A stretch of DNA of 40,117 nt from the NCBI RefSeq assembly GCF_000374365.1, contig NZ_KB894151.1, forward strand, positions 1 through 40,117, written 5' to 3'. Origin of the DNA: Bacteroides gallinarum DSM 18171 = JCM 13658. GTDB taxonomy: Bacteria; Bacteroidota; Bacteroidia; Bacteroidales; Bacteroidaceae. A model generated the notes under the pieces. It did not search any database. It saw only the letters and a list, made by a program, of their open reading frames with translations, and was not told where the DNA came from. Below are positions 34,594 through 40,117 of the stretch, one piece after another (the stretch's first letter is position 1; each line of letters opens with the position of its first letter). A program made the position numbers and the translations under genes.

Positions 34594-34733
34594 TTTACCG
34601 TTTGGTAACCTACAATTTACTATTTACTATATTTATAGTATTACGATAAGTAAGTCGTAGGCAAGCCAAAGCAGTATAATGATTCGTTTTTTCAAATAGT
34701 AAAAAAGTAAATCGTTAAATAGTAAATACTAAA
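34594..34733 (+). other. AT-rich 140-nt gap in the atp operon with a long-range inverted repeat
   Basis: ATTTACTATTTA (34615-34626) and TAAATAGTAAAT (34716-34727) are perfect 12-bp inverted repeats about 90 nt apart, set in a run of degenerate copies of TTTACTA/TAGTAAA. It may be a spacer made by slipped repeats, or an RNA structure ahead of atpA. Confidence 0.45.
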
Positions 34734-36320
34734 ATGTTGTCTGAAAATATAAAAGTAAGCGAAGTCTCCGATATTCTGCGCAAACAGTTGGAAGGTATCG
34801 ATACCCGTGTGCAACTGGACGAAATCGGTACGGTGCTGCAAGTCAGCGATGGCGTGGCACGTATCTACGGCTTGCGCAATGCCGAAGCAAACGAGTTGCT
34901 GGAATTTGACAACGGTATCAAAGCCATTGTGATGAACCTTGAAGAAGACAACGTAGGTGCGGTGCTGCTGGGTCCTACGGATAAAATCAAGGAAGGGTTC
35001 GTGGTGAAACGTACCAAGCGCATAGCCTCCATTATGGTAGGCGAAGGCATGCTGGGACGTGTTATCGACCCGCTGGGCGCACCGTTGGACGGCAAAGGGC
35101 TGATAGGCGGCGAGCTTTGTGAAATGCCGCTGGAACGTAAGGCTCCGGGCGTTATTTTCCGCCAGCCGGTGAACCAGCCGTTGCAAACCGGTTTGAAGGC
35201 AGTCGATGCCATGATTCCTATCGGCCGCGGACAGCGCGAGCTGATTATCGGCGACCGCCAGACGGGTAAGACCGCGATTGCGGTCGATACTATCATCAAC
35301 CAGCGTGCCAATTACGAGGCAGGCGACCCCGTGTACTGCATCTACGTGGCTATCGGCCAAAAAGGCTCCACGGTAGCCTCTATCGTAAACACCCTGCGCG
35401 AGTACGGCGCTATGGACTACACTATCGTCGTGGCCGCTACGGCGGGCGACCCCGCCGCATTGCAATACTACGCCCCGTTTGCCGGCGCTGCAATAGGCGA
35501 GTACTTCCGCGATACCGGCCGCCATGCACTGGTTGTGTACGACGACTTGTCCAAGCAAGCGGTAGCATACCGTGAAGTCTCCCTGATTTTGCGCCGCCCC
35601 TCGGGGCGTGAAGCCTATCCGGGCGACATCTTCTACCTGCACTCCCGTTTGCTGGAACGCGCGGCGAAGATTATCAACCAGGAAGAAGTAGCCCGCGAGA
35701 TGAACGACCTGCCCGAAAGCCTGAAAGGCAAGGTAAAGGGCGGCGGCTCGCTGACGGCGCTCCCTATCATCGAGACACAGGCAGGCGACGTATCCGCCTA
35801 TATCCCTACGAATGTGATATCCATTACCGACGGACAGATATTCCTCGATACGAACCTCTTCAACCAGGGTAACCGTCCGGCTATCGACGTAGGTATCTCC
35901 GTGAGCCGTGTAGGTGGTAACGCCCAAATCAAGGCGATGAAGAAGGTGGCAGGCACGTTGAAGATAGACCAGGCACAGTACCGCGAGCTGGAAGCATTTA
36001 CCAAGTTCAGTGGCGATATGGACCCGGTAACCGCGCTGACTATCGACAAAGGACAGAAAAACACCCGCTTGCTCGTACAGCCGCAGTACAGCCCGATGCC
36101 CGTAGAAAAGCAGATAGCCATTCTGTACTGCGGTACGCACGGCCTGTTGAAAGACGTGCCTTTGGACAAAGTAAGCGAGTTCGAACGCAGTTTCCTCGAA
36201 TTCCTCGAAAGAGACTATCAAATGGATGTGCTCGACGTCTTGAAGAAGGGTACTATCGACGATGATGTCTGCAAGAAGATAGAAGAAACGGCGGCAAAGA
36301 CAGCCAAGCAATTTATGTAG
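34734..36320 (+). CDS. atpA: F1Fo ATP synthase subunit alpha
   Basis: The alpha subunit alternates with beta in F1 and carries non-catalytic nucleotide sites. The 528-residue protein shows Walker A GDRQTGKT at 173-180, the LYCIYVAIGQKGSTV-like segment (YCIYVAIGQKGSTVA), VVYDDLSKQAVAYREVSL and the signature PSGREAYPGDIFYLHSRLLE. The length is slightly above the enterobacterial 513. It is the eighth gene of the operon. Confidence 0.98.
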   Translation: MLSENIKVSEVSDILRKQLEGIDTRVQLDEIGTVLQVSDGVARIYGLRNAEANELLEFDNGIKAIVMNLEEDNVGAVLLGPTDKIKEGFVVKRTKRIASIMVGEGMLGRVIDPLGAPLDGKGLIGGELCEMPLERKAPGVIFRQPVNQPLQTGLKAVDAMIPIGRGQRELIIGDRQTGKTAIAVDTIINQRANYEAGDPVYCIYVAIGQKGSTVASIVNTLREYGAMDYTIVVAATAGDPAALQYYAPFAGAAIGEYFRDTGRHALVVYDDLSKQAVAYREVSLILRRPSGREAYPGDIFYLHSRLLERAAKIINQEEVAREMNDLPESLKGKVKGGGSLTALPIIETQAGDVSAYIPTNVISITDGQIFLDTNLFNQGNRPAIDVGISVSRVGGNAQIKAMKKVAGTLKIDQAQYRELEAFTKFSGDMDPVTALTIDKGQKNTRLLVQPQYSPMPVEKQIAILYCGTHGLLKDVPLDKVSEFERSFLEFLERDYQMDVLDVLKKGTIDDDVCKKIEETAAKTAKQFM

Positions 36321-36382
36321 ATAGCGGTTAGGCGCCCGACAACGCCTAATCGCTAATCACTAACCCCTAATCACTATATGAA
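36321..36382 (+). repeat. Tandem-like CTAATCACTAA repeats before atpG
   Basis: Between atpA and atpG the sequence contains four imperfect copies of CTAATC/CTAACC in a row (about 36346-36375). Similar degenerate short repeats stand before other genes in this window. They may be slippage-derived spacers. Confidence 0.5.
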
Positions 36383-37267
36383 ATGGCTTCACTGAAAGAG
36401 GTAAAAAACCGGATAAGCTCCGTCAAGAGTACGCGCCAGATAACATCGGCGATGAAAATGGTGGCATCCGCCAAGCTGCACAAGGCGCAGGGGCGGATTG
36501 AGAATATGCTGCCTTATCAACGGAAGCTGAATGAAATACTGACGAACTTCCTGAGCACGGATGCCACGGTAGAGTCGCCCTATACCGAAGTACGTCCGGT
36601 AACGAGGGTGGCGGTTGTAGCATTCTCGTCCAATTCGTCGTTGTGCGGTGCTTTCAACTCCAACGTGGCGAAGATGCTGGAACGTACCCTGGAAGACTAT
36701 AAAGCGCTGGGCAAGGAAAACATCCTGATATACCCTGTGGGCAAGAAAGTGGAAGAAGCCGTGAAGAAGCTGGGCTTTACGCCGCAGGGCAGCTACCAGG
36801 AAATGGCGGACAAGCCTTCGTACATACAGGCATACGAGCTTGCCGGGCTGTTGATGAAAGAGTTCCTGGAGAAACGCATCGATAAGGTGGAGCTGATATA
36901 TCATCATTTCAAGTCCACCGGTTCGCAGATTCTGACCAGGGACAACTACCTGCCTATCGACTTGGAGAAAGTAGCGGAAAATGCCGCCGGGAGCACGGAA
37001 AAAGCCAGTTTCAACCGGGATTACATCGTAGAACCCTCTGCTGCCCGGGTGATAGCCGAACTGCTGCCCAAGGTGCTGAGCCAGAAGATATATACCACTT
37101 TGCTGGATTCGAATACATCGGAACACGCCGCCCGTATGCTTGCCATGCAAGCAGCTACGGACAACGCCAACGAGTTGATTCAAGACCTGACGAAGCAGTA
37201 CAATAAAAGCCGCCAGCAGGCGATTACGAACGAACTGCTGGACATCATCGGCGGCAGCATGAAGTAA
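36383..37267 (+). CDS. atpG: F1Fo ATP synthase subunit gamma
   Basis: The gamma subunit is the rotating central shaft. The 294-residue protein has the conserved N-terminal helix MASLKEVKNRISSVKSTRQITSAMKMVA-type sequence and a C-terminal helix ending ITNELLDIIGGS. The central SSNSSLCGAFNSNV block is present. It is the last gene of the operon, 62 nt after atpA, and is followed by nested inverted repeats. Confidence 0.97.
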   Translation: MASLKEVKNRISSVKSTRQITSAMKMVASAKLHKAQGRIENMLPYQRKLNEILTNFLSTDATVESPYTEVRPVTRVAVVAFSSNSSLCGAFNSNVAKMLERTLEDYKALGKENILIYPVGKKVEEAVKKLGFTPQGSYQEMADKPSYIQAYELAGLLMKEFLEKRIDKVELIYHHFKSTGSQILTRDNYLPIDLEKVAENAAGSTEKASFNRDYIVEPSAARVIAELLPKVLSQKIYTTLLDSNTSEHAARMLAMQAATDNANELIQDLTKQYNKSRQQAITNELLDIIGGSMK

Positions 37268-37329
37268 AGCTTTCCGGAGCAGAGGCGGAGAGAGGCGCCG
37301 TACACAAGACGCGCTTCCCGTTCCAATCG

Positions 37330-37397
37330 GGCACGGATTACACGGAAAATCACGGACTAATTCAAAGAAAACCGTGACCGCCCGCGTAATCCGTGCC
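37330..37397. repeat. Nested inverted repeat after the atp operon
   Basis: The outer arms GGCACGGATTAC (37330-37341) and GTAATCCGTGCC (37386-37397) pair perfectly. Inside, TCACGG (37350-37355) pairs with CCGTGA (37372-37377). The left arm also contains three spaced CACGG units. It may be a terminator for the atp operon or a dispersed intergenic repeat. No long T-tract follows. Confidence 0.6.
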
Positions 37398-37444
37398 TTA
37401 TTTATACTACCTTTACCCACTCAACAAGATAAACAGAAAAGACA

Positions 37445-39649
37445 ATGGAGCAGAACCCAGAACTGGCACTTGCATGGCAATTCATCGAAAATACCGGTAC
37501 GCATCTCTTTTTGACGGGCAAAGCGGGAACCGGCAAGACGACCTTCCTGCGCAAGCTCAAGCAGGAAAGCCCCAAGCGGATGATAGTCGTAGCACCCACG
37601 GGCATCGCGGCTATCAATGCCGGCGGCGTAACCATTCACTCATTCTTCCAGATTCCGTTTGCGCCCTACGTGCCCGAAAGCTCGTTCAGCTCCAAAGGCG
37701 AGGCAGCCTACCGCTTCCGTTTCGGCAAAGAGAAAATCAACATCATACGCAGCATGGACTTGCTGGTAATCGATGAAATCAGTATGGTACGCGCCGACCT
37801 GCTGGATGCGGTGGATGAAATGCTCCGCCGTTACCGCGACCGCTACAAGCCCTTCGGCGGCGTACAACTGCTGATGATAGGCGACCTGCAACAGTTGGCG
37901 CCCGTGGTGAAAGACGAAGAGTGGCAGATATTGGGAAAGTATTACGACACCCCCTATTTTTTCTCCAGCCGGGCATTGAAGCAGACGGAATATTGCACTA
38001 TCGAACTCAAGACCGTGTACAGGCAGAACGACGGCACTTTCCTGGAACTCCTTAACCGTATCCGCGAGAACCATTGCGACCCGCAGGTACTGGAAGCGCT
38101 GAACCGCCGCTACCTGCCCGGCTTCCAACCCCGGAAAGAAGAAGGCTACATTCGCCTGGTTACCCATAACTACCAGGCACAACGCATCAACAACTACGAG
38201 CTGGCGCAGCTTCCGGGGCGTTCCTACGCTTTCCGCGCTACAATCGACGGGAAGTTTCCCGAATATTCCTATCCGACCGACGAAGTGCTCGAACTGAAAA
38301 AAGGCGCCCAGGTGATGTTCGTAAAGAACGACTCGTCCGGCGAGCACCGCTACTACAACGGCATGATTGGCGAAGTGACCGCCGTTTCCGCCGGCAGTAT
38401 CGAAGTATGCGCCAAAGGAGGCGCACCCTTCCGCCTGCAAGAGGAGGAGTGGACGAATGCGAAATACGTGCTGGACGAGAAAAGCAAGGAAATCGTAGAA
38501 GACATCGAAGGGACTTTCCGGCAGTTCCCCTTGAAACTGGCATGGGGCATTACAATCCATAAAAGCCAGGGGTTTACCTTCGAACGTGCCATTATCGATG
38601 CCAGCGCATCCTTTGCCCATGGGCAGACATACGTGGCATTGAGCCGTTGTAAAACCCTGGAAGGCCTGGTGCTCAGCGCCCCGCTCTCCGCCAAGGCCGT
38701 TATCAGCGACCGGGCGGTAGACAGCTTTACGGAAGAAGCCCGCAGCAACGAACCCGACGAGCAACGCTTCCATTCGTTGCAACGGACGTATTTCCGCGAA
38801 CTGCTGTCGGGGCTGTTCGACTTCCGGCCGTTGGAACAGGCATTGCAACGCTACGTGCGGCTAATCGACGAGCACCTGTATAAACTCTACCCCAACCAGT
38901 TGGCGGCATACAAGGAAGAAGCGGAGCGTTTCCACGAAAAAGCGGTGAAAGTGGCGCAGAAGTTCGGCATGCAGTACAACCGCTTAATCGACGGGGCGCA
39001 GGACTTTGCCACAGACACGACTTTGCAGGAACGGATTGTTGCCGGAGCCGGCTATTTCAAAAAAGAACTGGAGCCGCAGTACCACATACTGATAAGGGCG
39101 CAGGCGCTTGTTACGGACAATAAAGAACTGAAAAAGCAGTTGGCTGCGGCAAAGGAAGAATTGAACACCCTCTACCTGCTGAAAGACAACCTGCTGGCTT
39201 ACGTTGCGGAGAACGGCTTCCATACCTCCGGCTACCTGAAGCAGAAAGCCATACTCTCCATTGCCGGCGGAGGGATTTCCGGAAAGGAAGATTTGAGGCG
39301 GAGAGGAATGCTGGAAACGGGCGGAAAAGGCACGCAGGAGCGGAAGAAGAAAGAAACCGCCGCCTCCGCCGTCCAAGTGCCGGCGGACATACTGCATCCC
39401 GAGCTTTACGGTAGGCTGGTGGCGTGGAGAAATGCCGAGGCAGCCCGGCTGGGCTTGCCCGTCTACACCGTTATCCAGCAAAAGGCGATTTTGGGCATCA
39501 GCAACCTGCTACCGCCGGATAAGGCAGCGCTAATCCGCGTTCCTTACTTCGGAAAGAAGGGAGTGGAAAAATACGGGGATACCATTCTGGAAATGGTCTG
39601 TGCATACCGCAAGGAGAAAGGGTTGGCTGCACCGGAACTCACTTTTTAG
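37445..39649 (+). CDS. Pif1-like helicase/AAA ATPase with C-terminal HRDC domain
   Basis: The 734-residue protein has Walker A GKAGTGKTTF near residue 27, the APTGIAAINAGGVTIHSFFQ helicase motif, DEISMVRADLLDAVDEML (Walker B), GDLQQLAPV, and the C-terminal helicase motifs IHKSQGFTF and YVALSRCKTLEGL. This is the Pif1/RecD-type superfamily 1B layout. A linker region (about 430-640) is followed by an HRDC-type domain (about 655-725; LYGRLVAWRNAEAARLGLPVYTVIQ). Pif1 helicases unwind structured DNA such as G-quadruplexes; the HRDC domain adds DNA binding. It lies 178 nt after the atp operon. Its target is not known. Confidence 0.9.
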   Translation: MEQNPELALAWQFIENTGTHLFLTGKAGTGKTTFLRKLKQESPKRMIVVAPTGIAAINAGGVTIHSFFQIPFAPYVPESSFSSKGEAAYRFRFGKEKINIIRSMDLLVIDEISMVRADLLDAVDEMLRRYRDRYKPFGGVQLLMIGDLQQLAPVVKDEEWQILGKYYDTPYFFSSRALKQTEYCTIELKTVYRQNDGTFLELLNRIRENHCDPQVLEALNRRYLPGFQPRKEEGYIRLVTHNYQAQRINNYELAQLPGRSYAFRATIDGKFPEYSYPTDEVLELKKGAQVMFVKNDSSGEHRYYNGMIGEVTAVSAGSIEVCAKGGAPFRLQEEEWTNAKYVLDEKSKEIVEDIEGTFRQFPLKLAWGITIHKSQGFTFERAIIDASASFAHGQTYVALSRCKTLEGLVLSAPLSAKAVISDRAVDSFTEEARSNEPDEQRFHSLQRTYFRELLSGLFDFRPLEQALQRYVRLIDEHLYKLYPNQLAAYKEEAERFHEKAVKVAQKFGMQYNRLIDGAQDFATDTTLQERIVAGAGYFKKELEPQYHILIRAQALVTDNKELKKQLAAAKEELNTLYLLKDNLLAYVAENGFHTSGYLKQKAILSIAGGGISGKEDLRRRGMLETGGKGTQERKKKETAASAVQVPADILHPELYGRLVAWRNAEAARLGLPVYTVIQQKAILGISNLLPPDKAALIRVPYFGKKGVEKYGDTILEMVCAYRKEKGLAAPELTF

Positions 39650-39860
39650 CGTTACGGCCGAACTTCTGTATTTTTATGAGCGTGATTACTATTCCCACGA
39701 GGGGGATAACGGTCGTCGTTACGATAGAAACAAGCTTACCCGTAACGCCGGCAAACGTCAGGATATAGTAAAATACGACCTCCGCCAGCGCAATGATACA
39801 TAAAGCCCGGCATAGATAGCGGGCAGCGCCTTTGGCATCCACATGCTTCTTTTGGGACAT
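39639..39860 (-). CDS. Small membrane protein, 73 residues
   Basis: The product has a charged N-terminus (MSQKKHVDAKGAARY), two hydrophobic segments (about 15-37 and 42-62) and a basic tail (KIQKFGRNAKK), as in a two-span inner-membrane protein. It converges with the helicase gene and overlaps its end by 11 nt. No match to a named family is recognised. Low complexity is absent and the segment pattern is coherent, which supports a real gene, but no promoter element is obvious. Confidence 0.55.
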   Translation of the reverse strand: MSQKKHVDAKGAARYLCRALCIIALAEVVFYYILTFAGVTGKLVSIVTTTVIPLVGIVITLIKIQKFGRNAKK

Positions 39861-39880
39861 TCAGTAAATAATATAAAATC

Positions 39881-39928
39881 AGCCAACTAATTCATACACA
39901 AAATATTGCGAATTAGCTGGCTTTTTTG
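39881..39928 (+). terminator. Terminator hairpin at the left side of the presumed insertion sequence
   Basis: AGCCAACTAATTC (39881-39893) pairs with GAATTAGCTGGCT (39910-39922), with one mismatch and a 16-nt loop, followed by six T's. It would stop transcription entering from the helicase side and shield the downstream transposase frame. Confidence 0.75.
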
Positions 39929-39939
39929 TATCTTTAGGT

Positions 39940-39987
39940 ATTCCCCCGCAAATAAGGTTTGAAGGCCAAAACGGGGGAAATTCCCCG
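39940..39987 (+). promoter_or_regulatory. Mutually exclusive hairpins upstream of the transposase start
   Basis: TTCCCCCG (39941-39948) can pair with CGGGGGAA (39972-39979). CGGGG (39972-39976) can instead pair with CCCCG (39983-39987), next to the start codon. Only one structure can form at a time, as in translational or transcriptional switches. Confidence 0.45.
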
Positions 39988-39995
39988 ACTAAGAT

Positions 39996-40117
39996 ATGGC
40001 TAAGATACAAAATATTTCCGAAATTCACCCAACTTTGGGCTTCACAGAATTTGATGTTCTGGAAAAATACCGCAAAAGTTTTAATGAGAGTGAGCTTGGC
40101 AGGCTTCACTCAGTGTT
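39996..40117 (+). CDS. Partial transposase-like protein, truncated by the window edge
   Basis: The frame opens with ATG at 39996 and stays open to the end of the window (40 codons). It begins MAKIQNISEIHPTLGFTEFD and contains a basic, helical N-terminal segment (LEKYRKSFNESELGRLHSV). This start resembles the N-termini of IS transposases seen in Bacteroidales, from general familiarity rather than a search. The family is not assigned. The context (terminator hairpin and structured leader just upstream) fits an insertion sequence. Confidence 0.6.
   Translation, partial: MAKIQNISEIHPTLGFTEFDVLEKYRKSFNESELGRLHSV

Larger units (their letters stand above)
39881..40117 (+). mobile_element. Left part of a presumed insertion sequence (cut by window edge)
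   Basis: A terminator hairpin, a structured leader and the start of a transposase-like frame follow each other with no gap, as expected at the left end of an insertion sequence. The right end and any target-site duplication are outside the window, so the outer boundary and family cannot be fixed. Confidence 0.5.

Noticed and set aside
34692..36311. A 539-codon open frame antisense to atpA
   Set aside because: atpA is unmistakable on the other strand. The antisense frame has no motif or signal, and similar antisense frames lie opposite uvrA (3171-4277) and atpG (36389-37420).
39879..40109. A 76-codon minus-strand frame across the insertion-sequence leader
   Set aside because: It overlaps the terminator hairpin and the plus-strand transposase-like frame, and the translation has no protein-like pattern.
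1..40117. CRISPR array, tRNA, rRNA, prophage or polysaccharide-utilisation locus
   Set aside because: No regularly spaced repeats, no cloverleaf-like segments, no phage structural genes and no SusC/SusD pair were seen.

Overview
The window looks like chromosomal DNA from a Bacteroidales gut anaerobe, most likely Bacteroides or a close relative. Evidence: promoters follow the Bacteroidetes pattern (TTTG about 19-21 nt upstream of TAnnTTTG), strong Shine-Dalgarno sites are absent, and GC content is moderate. Family signatures also fit: an Rnf cluster in the order rseC-rnfB-C-D-G-E-A followed by galE, an F-type ATP synthase operon in the order D-C-I like-B-E-F-H-A-G, and an AraC-type regulator built like a Bacteroides hybrid two-component protein. 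Almost everything is core housekeeping. The right edge runs into what looks like an insertion sequence.

Layout. 1-2.7 kb (minus strand): a LysM/substrate-binding-fold envelope protein and an outer-membrane beta-barrel, probably co-transcribed and closed by a bidirectional hairpin. 2.9-8.1 kb (plus): uvrA, a Cys-tRNA(Pro) deacylase gene and a POT-type transporter gene, ending at a perfect 32-bp inverted repeat shared with a convergent GNAT acetyltransferase gene. 8.9-10.4 kb (plus): a padR-pspC pair with a likely operator. 10.5-17.7 kb (minus): pyrG, yidC, a MATE exporter and an S9 prolyl-oligopeptidase-type lipoprotein. 17.8-19.3 kb (plus): a DUF3078 envelope protein with a near-consensus promoter and a terminator. 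19.5-26.5 kb (plus): the rseC-rnf operon and galE. 26.9-29.3 kb (plus): a small YecH-like metal-binding-type protein and a short, degenerate hybrid two-component/AraC regulator. 29.7-37.3 kb (plus): the complete F1Fo ATP synthase operon. 37.4-39.9 kb: a Pif1-like helicase with an HRDC end and a small convergent membrane protein. 39.9-40.1 kb: left part of a presumed insertion sequence, with the transposase cut by the window edge.

How the genes work together. Rnf moves electrons between ferredoxin and NAD and pumps ions, and the ATP synthase uses the ion gradient. The c-subunit lacks the recognised Na+ ligands, so proton coupling is predicted for the synthase. PyrG and YidC supply CTP and membrane-protein insertion; YidC also inserts c-subunits of ATP synthases in studied bacteria. 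The LysM, beta-barrel, PspC, DUF3078 and S9 proteins are envelope functions.

Most interesting observations: two extra ApbE-type flavinylation-like motifs in a C-terminal extension of RnfG; a regulator with hybrid two-component domain order but no sensor domain and eroded kinase and receiver motifs, lying directly upstream of the ATP synthase operon; a padR operator candidate; paired direct repeats upstream of the regulator; and competing hairpins ahead of the presumed transposase. I found no CRISPR array, tRNA, rRNA or prophage, and no obviously new multi-gene system.
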